From Clostridia bacterium (GTDB taxonomy: Bacteria > Bacillota > Clostridia > Christensenellales > Borkfalkiaceae), in contig JAFWBP010000003.1 of NCBI GenBank assembly GCA_017507045.1, forward strand, positions 1 through 64,000: a stretch of DNA of 64,000 bases. Direction: 5' to 3'. The position numbers and the translations under genes are program-made. Of the stretch, positions 52,825 through 62,200 are shown piece after piece. The notes beneath the pieces were generated by a model. It saw only the letters and a program-made list of their open reading frames with translations, did no database searches and had not been told where the DNA came from. Every line of letters begins with the position of its first letter. Position 1 is the first letter of the stretch.

Positions 52825-53025
52825 ATGGAAAAAATGTTTTGTCTCGGCGTAGTACTCGGCATGGTCGGCGGCGCGCTTCTCGTTGCGAACAGCTACAAGG
52901 CGCGTTCGCTCGTCAAGAAGAGCCAGGCGGAAATCATGCAAAAAGTCGATGAAATGATGGATGAACGCCTCAATGCGTTCGAAGGCGACAAGGAAGAGAA
53001 GGCCGAGAAGAAGAGCAAGAAATAA
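52825..53025 (+). CDS. YtxH-like small membrane protein
   Basis: 66 residues. One N-terminal hydrophobic segment with glycine pattern (GVVLGMVGGALLVAN, 8-22) followed by a charged helix rich in Lys and Glu. This layout is typical of YtxH-domain proteins, which are often stress-related and of unknown mechanism. GGGAGGAAGG precedes ATG 52825. A terminator follows at once. Confidence 0.65.
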   Translation: MEKMFCLGVVLGMVGGALLVANSYKARSLVKKSQAEIMQKVDEMMDERLNAFEGDKEEKAEKKSKK

Positions 53026-53035
53026 CCAAGAAAGG

Positions 53036-53060
53036 CGCGGAGCATTTGCTCCGCGTTTTT
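53036..53060 (+). terminator. Terminator after YtxH-like gene
   Basis: Perfect 8-bp stem CGCGGAGC/GCTCCGCG (53036-53043, 53048-53055), ATTT loop, then TTTTT. Confidence 0.85.
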
Positions 53061-53079
53061 CTGAAAGAGCAAAAAACTC

Positions 53080-53108
53080 TTGCTATTTTCTGCGATCTGT
53101 GTTATACT
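53080..53108 (+). promoter_or_regulatory. ruvX promoter placed on the start codon
   Basis: TTGCTA (53080-53085), 17-bp spacer, TATACT (53103-53108). Six bases to ATG 53115, so transcription should begin at the start codon. Confidence 0.7.
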
Positions 53109-53114
53109 CTTCGC

Positions 53115-53846
53115 ATGGAGATCATTGCCGCATTTGATATTGGAGATCGGCGCATCGGCGTCGCATTTTCCGATCCGTTCGCTTCTTACGCTATGCCTTC
53201 GGAAACATATTTCCGCACCGGCAATTTCCGTGAGGACGTGGAGCAGATCGTTGCCATTGCCAAAGAGCGTGGGGCAACGGTTATCGTATGCGGTTTGCCG
53301 CTGAATGCAGATGGAACGGAAAGCGTGCAATCTGAAAAGACGCGCCGCTTCGCCGCCGCCCTTGAAGAGCGTGCAGGCGTTCCCGTCGTTTTGGAGGATG
53401 AGCGCTTCACCACGCGCGAGGCGCGAGGAGATTTGAATCTTCTCGGCATTTCCACGAAGAAGGATAAGAAAAAAAAGTCCGTCGATTCCTTGGCGGCGGC
53501 ATATATTTTGGAAAGCTATCTTGCAAAAAGGAGTGTTAATATGAAAGAGGAAAACAGCAATTACGAAGCAGAGGATAACATCGTTGAGCTCACCGATGAA
53601 GAGGGCAACACCTACAGCTACGAGCATCTCATGACGTTCGAGTTCAAGGGCGAGTGGTACGTTGCACTTGCGCAGGTGCAAGCAGAAGATTACGATGAAG
53701 AAGAGGGCGATGAAGTTGCCATCTTCCATCTCGTAGGAGAGGAGAACGATGAACAGCTCGAAACGATCGAGGATGAAAATCTTCTCAGTGCAGTATTCGC
53801 CGAATTCTGTGCGCAGTACGAAGACGAGGGCGAGGAAGAAGAGTAA
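53115..53846 (+). CDS. ruvX: RuvX (YqgF) Holliday junction resolvase-like protein fused to a DUF1292 domain
   Basis: 243 residues. Residues 1-138 are RuvX/YqgF: RNase H fold with AFDIGDRRIGVAFSD (6-20), VVLEDERFTT and DSLAAAYILESYL; it acts in 16S rRNA 5' end processing. Residues 143-243 are a DUF1292 (YrzB) domain, acidic and starting MKEENSNYEAEDN. In Bacillus these are separate neighbouring genes. Here no stop codon separates them, but AAGGAG (53530-53535) and an in-frame ATG at 53541 remain, so free DUF1292 protein is probably also made. The main start has no Shine-Dalgarno. A missed stop through sequencing error cannot be excluded. Confidence 0.85.
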   Translation: MEIIAAFDIGDRRIGVAFSDPFASYAMPSETYFRTGNFREDVEQIVAIAKERGATVIVCGLPLNADGTESVQSEKTRRFAAALEERAGVPVVLEDERFTTREARGDLNLLGISTKKDKKKKSVDSLAAAYILESYLAKRSVNMKEENSNYEAEDNIVELTDEEGNTYSYEHLMTFEFKGEWYVALAQVQAEDYDEEEGDEVAIFHLVGEENDEQLETIEDENLLSAVFAEFCAQYEDEGEEEE

Positions 53847-53863
53847 CGTAGCGCTTTAAGGAG

Positions 53864-53891
53864 CGGCGGAGAGTTTTTTCCGTCGTTTTTT
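53864..53891 (+). terminator. Terminator after ruvX-DUF1292
   Basis: CGGCGGA (53864-53870) pairs with TCCGTCG (53879-53885), one wobble, then six T. Confidence 0.75.
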
Positions 53892-53906
53892 GCGTATGGA
53901 GGCAAT

Positions 53907-54788
53907 ATGATAGTGCAGAACGAGCGGTTTGAGCTCAACAAAAACTTAGCGCAAATGTTGAAGGGCGGCGTCATTATGGATGTTACCACGCCCGAGCAGG
54001 CGAAAATCGCCGAAGAAGCCGGCGCCTGTGCCGTTATGGCGCTCGAGCGTATTCCTGCCGATATCCGTGCGGTAGGTGGGGTGGCACGCATGTCCGATCC
54101 CAAGATGATCAAGGGAATTCAGAACGCTGTTTCCATTCCCGTAATGGCGAAGTGTCGTATTGGGCACATAGCAGAGGCGCGCATTCTCGAGGCGATCGAG
54201 ATCGATTATATCGATGAGAGCGAGGTGCTCTCGCCGGCAGATGATAGATATCACATTGATAAAACGCAGTTCTCCGTGCCGTTTGTTTGTGGTGCGCGCG
54301 ATCTGGGCGAGGCGCTCAGAAGAATCGCGGAAGGCGCTTCCATGATCCGCACGAAGGGTGAGCCCGGCACGGGCGACGTCGTGCAGGCGGTGCGCCATAT
54401 GCGTGCGATGAACGCGGAAATTCGCCGCCTCGTTTCTATGCGCGAGGATGAACTCTACGAAGCGGCAAAAATGCTGCAAGTCCCCTACGAGCTTGTTTGC
54501 TACGTTCATGAAAACGGCAAGCTTCCCGTCGTCAACTTTGCGGCAGGCGGCGTTGCCACCCCCGCAGATGCGGCTCTCATGATGTCGCTCGGGGCGGAGG
54601 GTGTGTTCGTGGGTAGCGGCATTTTCAAATCGGGCAATCCTGCAAAGCGCGCCCGCACCATCGTGCAGGCGGTTACCAACTATAACAATCCGAAAATACT
54701 TGCAGAGCTTTCCGAGGATCTTGGTGAGGCAATGGTGGGCATCAACGAGCAGGAGATCGCCCTTCTCATGGCGGAGCGCGGAAAGTGA
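53907..54788 (+). CDS. pdxS: Pyridoxal 5'-phosphate synthase, synthase subunit
   Basis: 293 residues. With PdxT it makes PLP from ribose 5-phosphate, glyceraldehyde 3-phosphate and ammonia. Highly conserved (beta/alpha)8 protein: [20 protein letters not shown] near the N terminus, the catalytic lysines in DPKMIK (near 71) and RTKGEPGTG (near 149). GGAGG precedes the start. pdxT overlaps its stop. Confidence 0.97.
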   Translation: MIVQNERFELNKNLAQMLKGGVIMDVTTPEQAKIAEEAGACAVMALERIPADIRAVGGVARMSDPKMIKGIQNAVSIPVMAKCRIGHIAEARILEAIEIDYIDESEVLSPADDRYHIDKTQFSVPFVCGARDLGEALRRIAEGASMIRTKGEPGTGDVVQAVRHMRAMNAEIRRLVSMREDELYEAAKMLQVPYELVCYVHENGKLPVVNFAAGGVATPADAALMMSLGAEGVFVGSGIFKSGNPAKRARTIVQAVTNYNNPKILAELSEDLGEAMVGINEQEIALLMAERGK

Positions 54789-55363
54789 AAATCGGCGTTT
54801 TTGCATTGCAGGGAGCCTTTGTTGAGCACGAGCAAATGCTGGAAAGGCTGGGTGCAGAATGGGTGGAAATCCGCCGCCGCGCCGATTTTTCCGATTGCTT
54901 CGATGGAGTGATTCTTCCCGGCGGAGAATCCACCGTGCAGGGGAAACTTCTTTGTGAGGAGGGGCTGTTGGAACCGCTCAAGAGCGTTATCGAGGGGGGC
55001 ATGCCCGTATTCGGAACGTGCGCAGGGCTTATTTTGCTTGCAAAAGAGCTTTCTAACGATCCGAACACGTATCTGGGCACCATGTCCGTTTCTGTGCGCC
55101 GCAATGCCTATGGCCGCCAGCTTGGTTCCTTCCGTTGCAACGAGCCGTTTGCAGACATGGGTACCATTCCCATGGTCTTCATTCGCGCACCGTTCATTGA
55201 GAGTGTGCTTCCACAATCCGGCGTTCAAATTCTCGCAAAAGTAAACGGCAATATTGTGGCGGCTCGAGAAAAGAACATGCTTGCCACGGCGTTTCACCCC
55301 GAACTCACTGAAGATCTCAGGGTGCATCAGTATTTTTTAAGCATGATCAAGGCGCATGAATAA
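54785..55363 (+). CDS. pdxT: Pyridoxal 5'-phosphate synthase, glutaminase subunit
   Basis: 192 residues from GTG 54785, overlapping the pdxS stop (GTGA). Class I glutamine amidotransferase that feeds ammonia to PdxS. Nucleophile Cys in FGTCAGL (near 79), oxyanion GGES (near 48) and His-Glu in FHPELT (near 170). It overlaps queH by 8 nt. Confidence 0.96.
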   Translation: MKIGVFALQGAFVEHEQMLERLGAEWVEIRRRADFSDCFDGVILPGGESTVQGKLLCEEGLLEPLKSVIEGGMPVFGTCAGLILLAKELSNDPNTYLGTMSVSVRRNAYGRQLGSFRCNEPFADMGTIPMVFIRAPFIESVLPQSGVQILAKVNGNIVAAREKNMLATAFHPELTEDLRVHQYFLSMIKAHE

Positions 55364-55982
55364 AATCAATTTTGATAAAGAAATGCAAGAGCTTTTGAAG
55401 GCGGGGGCAGGGAAGCGGCTTCTGCTCCATAGTTGTTGCGCGCCCTGTTCTTCTTATTGTTTGGAAGAGGTCGCGCCCCGCATTCAAACAACGGTTTTCT
55501 ATTACAACCCCAACTTGGATAGCAAAGAGGAATACGCAAAGCGCAAGGCAGAGCAGATCCGTCTGCTTCGTGAAACTGGGTTAGCCGATTTTCTCGATTG
55601 CGACTTTTCGCAGGAAGAATATATAAGGGCAATTGCAGGGCTGGAAGACGAGCCGGAGGGCGGCGCGCGGTGCAAGGTATGCTTTCACCTTCGCCTTCAA
55701 AAAACGGCGCAGATGGCGAGAGAGGGCGGTTACGATTATTTCGCGACCACGCTCACCGTTTCACCGCTTAAAAATGCAGATTGCATCAACGAGATCGGCT
55801 ACGCGCTTGAGCGCGAGTACGGCGTAAAATATCTACCCTCCGATTTTAAGAAGCGCGGTGGCTACCTGCGCTCCATCGAGCTTTCGAAGGCGCACCACTT
55901 GTATCGCCAAAACTATTGCGGATGCACTTTCAGCAAGCGAGGAGAACGGAAAAGTCACGATTTGCCTGAAAAAAATCCTTGA
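55356..55982 (+). CDS. queH: Epoxyqueuosine reductase QueH
   Basis: 208 residues. It reduces epoxyqueuosine to queuosine at the tRNA wobble position. The conserved cysteine sets are visible: HSCCAPC (near 26-31), RCKVCFHLR (near 107) and YCGC (near 189), which bind an iron-sulfur cluster and a second metal. Translationally coupled to pdxT; no other queuosine gene is in the window. Confidence 0.93.
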   Translation: MNKINFDKEMQELLKAGAGKRLLLHSCCAPCSSYCLEEVAPRIQTTVFYYNPNLDSKEEYAKRKAEQIRLLRETGLADFLDCDFSQEEYIRAIAGLEDEPEGGARCKVCFHLRLQKTAQMAREGGYDYFATTLTVSPLKNADCINEIGYALEREYGVKYLPSDFKKRGGYLRSIELSKAHHLYRQNYCGCTFSKRGERKSHDLPEKNP

Positions 55983-56009
55983 AAATTTCAGAATTCCGCG
56001 GAATATACT

Positions 56010-56038
56010 TTGACATTCTCCGTTTTTTGTGTTATATT
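56010..56038 (+). promoter_or_regulatory. tRNA-Ser promoter
   Basis: TTGACA (56010-56015), 17-bp spacer, TATATT (56033-56038), about 65 nt before the mature tRNA. Confidence 0.75.
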
Positions 56039-56104
56039 GATATGGCATGAAGGGGTAAAGATCCATTGAGGGCTGAAAATCCCGTTCAAAAATCAATAAA
56101 ACAT

Positions 56105-56196
56105 GCAGAAGTACCCAAGAGGCTCAAGGGGCTCCCCTGCTAAGGGAGTAGTGCTGGATAACGGCAGCACGAGTTCGAATCTCGTCTTCTGCGCCA
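56105..56196 (+). tRNA. tRNA-Ser (GCU anticodon)
   Basis: Acceptor GCAGAAG (56105-56111) pairs with CTTCTGC (56186-56192); discriminator G and encoded CCA (56194-56196). The anticodon stem CTCCC/GGGAG frames loop CTGCTAA with anticodon GCT (56139-56141). The long variable arm and the TTCGAAT T-loop fit a class II serine tRNA. Confidence 0.95.
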
Positions 56197-56226
56197 AATC
56201 CCGTGGATAAACTCCACGGGATTTTT
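56197..56226 (+). terminator. tRNA-Ser terminator
   Basis: AATCCCGTGGA (56197-56207) pairs with TCCACGGGATT (56213-56223), 5-nt loop, then T residues. Confidence 0.85.
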
Positions 56227-56341
56227 GGTGCAGAAAACTCGGTGAAAATCGTAGAGTTCGATCGCCGCACTTCAATAGTGCAACGAAGGCAACACGCGGC
56301 GCAGAGCGCCGAAGTAATTATTGAAACATGCAATTCGCGCA

Positions 56342-56347
56342 TATAAT
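56342..56347 (+). promoter_or_regulatory. Possible promoter of the two-component system
   Basis: TATAAT (56342-56347) with TTGAAA (56321-56326) at a short 15-bp spacing, or TATTGA 17 bp upstream. A 6-bp hairpin CGGCGC/GCGCCG lies just before (56297-56311). Weak call. Confidence 0.4.
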
Positions 56348-56450
56348 CGACAGTTTGCGCGGAAATGCCGTTGTTCGCTATCAATTCTAGCTAAAATTAA
56401 AAAGGCATAGTGCGGAATTCTCTTTTTTCGCAAATTTGGGAGTTGGAACA

Positions 56451-57164
56451 ATGATAAAGATTGCAATCGTAGACGACGAGCTGAAAGAGCGCAATAAAAT
56501 CAAAGAATGCCTTGATTTCGTTGCCCGAAAAGAGCGGGTGGAATTCCAGGTTTCCGAATTTTCGTCCGGCCTTTCCTTTATTGGAAATTATCGGCCGATC
56601 TATGATATCGTTCTCATGGATATCGAGATGCCCGAGGCGGATGGCCTTGAAATTGCGCACATGCTTCGCGAGATGGATAAAACCGTGATTATCATCTTCG
56701 TTACCAACATGGCGAAGTACGCCGTTCGCGGCTACGAAGTGGAAGCGCTCGATTTCGTCGTAAAGCCCATCAACATATTCAGCTTTGCGATGAAGATGGG
56801 GCGCGCCGTTGCGCGAACGGCAAAACGGTTTGAGGATTCCATTCTAATAAAGATGGATGGAGAGATGCTCACTTTGCAAATTGCCTCAATCAAATATCTG
56901 GAGGTGGATGGTCATTACGTGATCTACCACACAACGGAAGGGAATTTCAATGAATGTATCACATTGAAACATGCAGAGGACAAGATTGGGAAAACAAGCA
57001 TCTTTGTGCGCTGCAATCGGGGGCATCTCGTCAATCTTTGTTACGTCACTTCCATTAAAGCGCTTTCCGTTTTTCTCGGGGATGAAGAACTTTCCATTTC
57101 CCGTCCGCAAAAATTGGAATTTGTGTCTGCCTATCTCAAATTTGTTGCAGGAGGAAGAAAATAA
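56451..57164 (+). CDS. LytTR family response regulator
   Basis: 237 residues from ATG 56451 (GGGAG 8 nt upstream). Receiver domain with the acidic pocket VDDE (near 8-11), phospho-acceptor Asp in LMDIEMPEADG (near 56) and the conserved Thr/Lys positions (VTN, VKP). A C-terminal LytTR DNA-binding domain (about 135-237). Such regulators of the AgrA/VirR type bind imperfect direct repeats. Its partner kinase starts directly after the stop codon. Confidence 0.92.
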   Translation: MIKIAIVDDELKERNKIKECLDFVARKERVEFQVSEFSSGLSFIGNYRPIYDIVLMDIEMPEADGLEIAHMLREMDKTVIIIFVTNMAKYAVRGYEVEALDFVVKPINIFSFAMKMGRAVARTAKRFEDSILIKMDGEMLTLQIASIKYLEVDGHYVIYHTTEGNFNECITLKHAEDKIGKTSIFVRCNRGHLVNLCYVTSIKALSVFLGDEELSISRPQKLEFVSAYLKFVAGGRK

Positions 57165-58436
57165 ATGTTTTCTTTCAGCAATTTTATTACGATCATAGAA
57201 ATTTTTGTTGCTGAATATATATTTTTGTATTCCTTTCCTAAGCGAAAAAAATTCCTTCTCAAGTATTTTCTTTCCGTTGCCGTCTGTATCGCAGTATGCA
57301 GTTTTATTCCCGAATCCGTTTCAACGGATAACGCTATTTTAAACAATCTGTATACCTTCATTCGCTTTATGGGGATGTTCTCTCTCTCCGTCGTTGCAAT
57401 GGCTATTACGTTCAAAGCTCCCTTTCCCACCATTCTTTCTATGTGCGTAGCGGGGTATGCGGTGCAACACGCTTCGTCGCGTTTGGTAATCATGCTCGGA
57501 ATGGCGTTCCCTGCTCTCCTCGGATGGATAAGACAATTTGCGCAAAGAAATTTCCTGAGCTTCCTTGAATTGATGGTATTCCCTTTCACCTATCTGCTCG
57601 CGTATTTCGTGTTCGGGCGGCTTGCTGCCAAGAGGCAGATTTATAAGAACGGAAATACGCTCTTGAATATTCTTTCCCTCGCAATCGTGGTAGTGTGCAT
57701 CGGGTTTAGCCGTTTTCCTGAACCGTATAGCCGCATGTCGTTTGCTGTTGCGCTCTGTATCGTTGCTCTGATCGTGCAGATTACGCTGCATAGCGTTACT
57801 TCCCTTCGCGAAGAAAACAGAGCGATCAAGCGCCTAATGGAAGAGTCGAGCAAGCGGTATGAGGCGAGCAAAGAAAATATCGAGCTAATCAATATCAAGT
57901 GCCACGATCTAAAATATAAGCTGCGTTCCTTTCAGGATCATTTGCCGCAGGAAGAGATTAATTCCATGCTTGAAAGCATTGATATTTATGATAGAACGTA
58001 CCGAACGGGCAACGAGGCACTTGATACGATACTCGCGGAAAAGAGCCTTCTTTACCAGAAGGAGGGGATTGAATTCACGTACATGGGTGATGGGAAATCG
58101 CTCTCCTTTATGAGTGTGACGGATATCTATTCGTTTTTCGGCAACGCGCTTGATAACGCGATCGAGGCAGTAAAGAAGCTTGAAGATAAAAATAAGCGAA
58201 TCATTTCCCTCACCATCCAAAATTTAGGAGAGCTCGTCGTTGTAAATGTGAGCAATTATTTCGATGGCAAGATCTCCTTTGAGGAAGGTATACCCCTAAC
58301 TTCGAAGCAGTTGGAGGCGGGCTATCACGGATTCGGGATAAAGAGCATTCGCCTCATCGCCGAAAAATATAAGGGGAAGATGGATATCGGCATAGAAGGC
58401 GAAACTTTTAACCTTACCGTTGGCTTCACCGTATAG
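57165..58436 (+). CDS. AgrC-like sensor histidine kinase (GHKL)
   Basis: 423 residues. Six or seven N-terminal membrane helices (to about residue 210), a short coiled coil (REENRAIKRLMEES), the phospho-acceptor box CHDLKYKLR (His near 246) and a GHKL ATPase domain with NALDNAIEA (near 330) and GFGIKSI (near 388). The layout is that of HPK10 kinases such as AgrC, which sense peptides. No agrB or agrD is next to it, so the ligand is unknown. Begins one base after the regulator stop. Confidence 0.9.
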   Translation: MFSFSNFITIIEIFVAEYIFLYSFPKRKKFLLKYFLSVAVCIAVCSFIPESVSTDNAILNNLYTFIRFMGMFSLSVVAMAITFKAPFPTILSMCVAGYAVQHASSRLVIMLGMAFPALLGWIRQFAQRNFLSFLELMVFPFTYLLAYFVFGRLAAKRQIYKNGNTLLNILSLAIVVVCIGFSRFPEPYSRMSFAVALCIVALIVQITLHSVTSLREENRAIKRLMEESSKRYEASKENIELINIKCHDLKYKLRSFQDHLPQEEINSMLESIDIYDRTYRTGNEALDTILAEKSLLYQKEGIEFTYMGDGKSLSFMSVTDIYSFFGNALDNAIEAVKKLEDKNKRIISLTIQNLGELVVVNVSNYFDGKISFEEGIPLTSKQLEAGYHGFGIKSIRLIAEKYKGKMDIGIEGETFNLTVGFTV

Positions 58437-58456
58437 TGAAAAAGAATGGGCTTTAC

Positions 58457-58488
58457 AACCGCTCCTTTTTGCCAAGGGGCGGTTTTTT
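58457..58488 (+). terminator. Terminator after the sensor kinase
   Basis: AACCGCTCC (58457-58465) pairs with GGGGCGGTT (58476-58484) with one wobble, then T6. Confidence 0.8.
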
Positions 58489-58598
58489 AACGTACAAAAA
58501 ACATTTGGCGTAAACGATTCAAAGATATGCCGCGCAACATTGTTAAAATTTATCATTTCATGCAATTCACGCAAAAAAACAACAAAATAAGCAGAAAC

Positions 58599-58627
58599 TT
58601 ACCTATTTATATAATGTCAAGTATAAT
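58599..58627 (+). promoter_or_regulatory. Promoter of the membrane protein-GH3 operon
   Basis: TTACCT (58599-58604), 17-bp spacer, TATAAT (58622-58627). The weak -35 could indicate activator control. A leader of about 180 nt follows. Confidence 0.55.
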
Positions 58628-58682
58628 GATTGCGTATCCTTTCAAAAGGAAGTGTACAAAAAACATAATAAATGATATTCAT

Positions 58683-58790
58683 AGGAGGGAAAGTTAAATC
58701 AAGGAGGAAAAGAATTGAAGGAAGGGGTATCCCGAAAGAACTCGTTGCCGTAACGGCAACATCGTTGTTGCAAAAGCAATGCGCGTTAAA
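58683..58790 (+). promoter_or_regulatory. Leader region with stray ribosome sites and hairpins
   Basis: The gap 58437-58810 has no gene. Besides the terminator and promoter it holds two strong Shine-Dalgarno sequences (AGGAGG near 58683, AAGGAGG near 58701), the second before a TTG-initiated 12-codon ORF ending in TAA, a perfect 7-bp hairpin GTTGCCG/CGGCAAC (TAA loop, over that stop) and a smaller TTGC/GCAA hairpin. It may be a regulatory leader. Confidence 0.4.
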
Positions 58791-58810
58791 ATTATGAAAA
58801 GGAGAAATTT

Positions 58811-59218
58811 ATGAAAGGTTTTCTTGCAAAGAAAAACTTCGGCTTTTATGTGACGCTTGGTGTTGCTCTGCTTGCTATCGTCACGGCGCTGGTATATTAC
58901 CTTAATTATGCAAACCTCCAGCGTTTCCTCTCTTGGCCGGCTGTATGGGTATTGGTCGGCGGTGCCGTAGGAGCTCTTTTGCTCTCGATTGTGCACCTCG
59001 ATGAGCTTGGCACGGCGCTTCTGGCTGTTTGCAGCCTCGTTGCTCTGTTGCTGTTTATTAAAATTATCTATAACTACGTTGTGGTCGTCCTTGTCGGTAT
59101 CGACTTGAACACTTTTGACGCCGCTTTCCTTTCGAGCACGGTTTTGCTCGTTTTAACCTTTATTGGGAGCCTTGTCAACGTATTTCTGCCCCAGAAAAAA
59201 GCCCAGGAGGATAAATAA
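58811..59218 (+). CDS. Four-helix membrane protein, unknown function
   Basis: 135 residues with four predicted transmembrane helices (about 12-30, 42-61, 66-92, 102-123) and a short charged tail. No catalytic motif is visible. AAAAGGAG lies 7 nt before ATG 58811. It is directly followed (2 nt) by the GH3 gene, so it is probably a membrane partner or assembly factor of that enzyme. I do not recognise the family. Confidence 0.75.
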   Translation: MKGFLAKKNFGFYVTLGVALLAIVTALVYYLNYANLQRFLSWPAVWVLVGGAVGALLLSIVHLDELGTALLAVCSLVALLLFIKIIYNYVVVVLVGIDLNTFDAAFLSSTVLLVLTFIGSLVNVFLPQKKAQEDK

Positions 59219-59220
59219 TC

Positions 59221-62200
59221 ATGAAAACGAAAACGAGACGTACGCTTCAAAAGGCGCTCATCGCATTCTTCGCGATCGTGTTTGCCTTCCTTCTTTTGGC
59301 GACGGAAATCGCCTATGAAAACAAGTCTATGGTTACCGGCTTCTTTGGCGTAGAAGATTTCATTCAGTATGAGATCATCGAAGAAGAGGGTGAAGAAAAG
59401 AATACCGAGTATTTCGAATCGCAATATAATAACATCCGCGAAGTCGTGTACGGCGGTTATCAGATCCAGCTCGAAGAGCAGGTAGAAGGCACCGTTCTCC
59501 TCAAGAATGATAACAACGCTCTTCCCCTCACGAAAGGATCCAAGGTCAGCCTTTTCGGTAACGCTGCTAACAGCACCTTTTTCGGTGCGAGCGGTTCGGG
59601 TGGTATCAACACCTCCAACTCTATCAGCTGGGAGCAGGCGTTCAACGGCCAATACTATGGTCCGGAAGATCCCAAAGCAAAGCTTGATGGAGATGATTAC
59701 TTTGTGATCAACCCCGATCTCTTTGCTAACTACAACAAGAAAGCAACGGGCGCTTCGAGCAGCACCACTTCCGTTAGAATCGGCGATTGGTCCTGGGAAC
59801 AGATTCAAGCAGTAAACGGCTACAGTGCAATCGAAGAGTACGATACCGCCATTATGATCATCAAGCGTACGGGCGGCGAAGGCTACGATCTTCCTGCAAC
59901 GTCTACCACCACGAAGCGTATGTACAGCATTGACGGTACTTCCACTTCCTCGAACGATGGTACGAACGGTGACTATCTGCAGCTCAGCCCCAACGAAGTT
60001 AGCGTTCTTAAGGGCCTCAAGGCAGAGAAGGATGCAGGTCGCGTCAACAAGATCGTTCTCATCCTTAACATGGCTAGCCCCATTCAGCTTAACTTCCTCG
60101 ATGACGCCTCCTACGGCGTAGACGCCTGCCTTTGGACGGGTTCCGTCGGTGAGTACGGTACCGTTGCCGTTACGAAGCTCCTCGTTGGTGAAGAGAACTT
60201 CAGCGGCGGTGCGTCCATGACGCTTTGGGCGGATAACCTCAACAACCCCGTTAACTCCAACTTCTCCGATCAGAACTACTACTTCCAGTATGAGAATTAT
60301 GAGGATTTTGGATTCAACGAAATGACCTCTTCCTATCAGTCCACGTTCACCTCGTACATGGTCTATCAGGAAGGTATGTATCTCGGCTACAAGTACACCG
60401 AAACCCGTTATGAAGATTACGTAATGGGTGTGCAGAAGGTAGGCGATTACAACTACAATGAAGTTGTTGCTTATCCCTTCGGCTACGGTATGAGCTACAC
60501 CACGTTCGAGTTCTCTAACTTCAAGGTTGCAAAGAACGGCAGAACGTACGAAGTGAGCGTAGACGTTAAGAATACCGGAAATAAAGCCGGTAAGACGCCC
60601 GTTCAGATCTACATCGCGAAGCCTTACGGCGAATATGAGCGTGCGAACCAGATTCAGGTTCCCTCCGTTCAGCTTATCGATTTCGGTAAGAGCGGCGTTA
60701 TTCAGCCCAACGATACCGAAACTGTGAAGATCAATGTTGACGAGAAGTACTTCGCAACGTACGATACGTTCGGTGCAGGTACCTATGTAATCACCCCCGG
60801 TAGCTATCAGCTCATCGCTGCTGCAAACGCGCACGATGCAGTGAACAACTTGCTTGCTTATAAGAACTTCACGCCCGCAAGTACGAGCGGCAGAATGGAT
60901 GCTACCGGCGATAAGAGCCTTGTTGCAAACTTCAACTATGCGAGCATGGATAGAACGTATTCTTATTCCACCGCAACGGGCAATCTCATTCAGAACTCCT
61001 TCGAGTTCGCAGATATCAACACCTACGAAGGCAGAGGTAACAACCAGGTTACCTACTACAGCCGTGATGATTGGCAGGGCACCGTAAAGCTCAGCACCTA
61101 TTCGAGCGGCAGACTCAACAAGCCTTACGTAGAACTTACCATGACGCAGGAGATGGCAAACGAGCTTCGCGATCAGATGGATGCAGAAAAGGTTATCCAG
61201 CAGGATGAGCTTGCATATCCTACTTATGGTGCACAGAACGGCCTTCAGCTCATCGACTTCATGCACGAAGACGGAACGTACGAAGATTACGATTCCATGC
61301 TTTGGGATAAACTCCTCGATCAGCTCACTTGGGATGAAACCGTTACGCTTCTTTCCCAGGGCAGACACAAGACGGAATCTTTGACGAGCATCACCAAGCC
61401 CGGCACGGGCGATGAGAACGGCCCGAACGGCCAGAGCCATAACTACAATACCCCTAGCGGTTCCGGTAACTATAACGGACCCAAGAACCCTTATGGCCAC
61501 AGAATCGGCGATCCCGATGTAGGCAAGGGTTATTCCACCACGGGCTTCTCCTCCAACGGCGTGCTTGCTTCTACCTTCAATAAGGAAATTGCTGAGAAAG
61601 TTGGTAAGCAGATCGGTGAAGAGGGCCTTTGGGGCGGCACGGCAGGCCTTCTCGGCACCGGCCTTAACATTCAGCGTACCCCTTACTCGGGCAGAACGGC
61701 TGAGTACTACAGTGAAGATGCAATGCTTTCCGGCCTTATCGCAGCTCCCGAAACTGCAGCAACCGAATCCATGGGCGTTCACTGCTACATCAAGCACTGC
61801 GCGATGAACGAATCTGAAACCGCTCGCCACGGCGTGCAGCTTTGGATCACTGAGCAGGCAATGCGCGAGAATTACTTCCGTGCATTTGAAATCGCGATTG
61901 AAGAAGGTAACGCATTCAACGTCATGACGTCCTTCTCCCGTATCGGTGTATGGGCTGTTGCAAACAGCGTACCCTTCGCGCAGGATTTCCTTCGCAGCGA
62001 GTGCGGCCTTCCCGGTATCATTGAAACGGACGCAGCCGGCGACATGACCGACGGTGCACACGGCGAGGCTTACGTTTCCCGTATCTGCAACGTTTACACG
62101 GGCGCAACCGACCTCAACGAGTACAACTACTCGAGAGACTTCCTCGATTACACGAACGGTAAAGTGAAGTATGATGACTTCGCTCCCACCTCCGAAGGTG

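Noticed and set aside
59074..62061. A 995-codon open frame on the minus strand opposite the GH3 gene
   Set aside because: It lies wholly antisense to a clear GH3 enzyme, has no recognisable domain and no promoter or ribosome site of its own. Long antisense frames arise from the strongly biased, GC-ending codons of the real gene.
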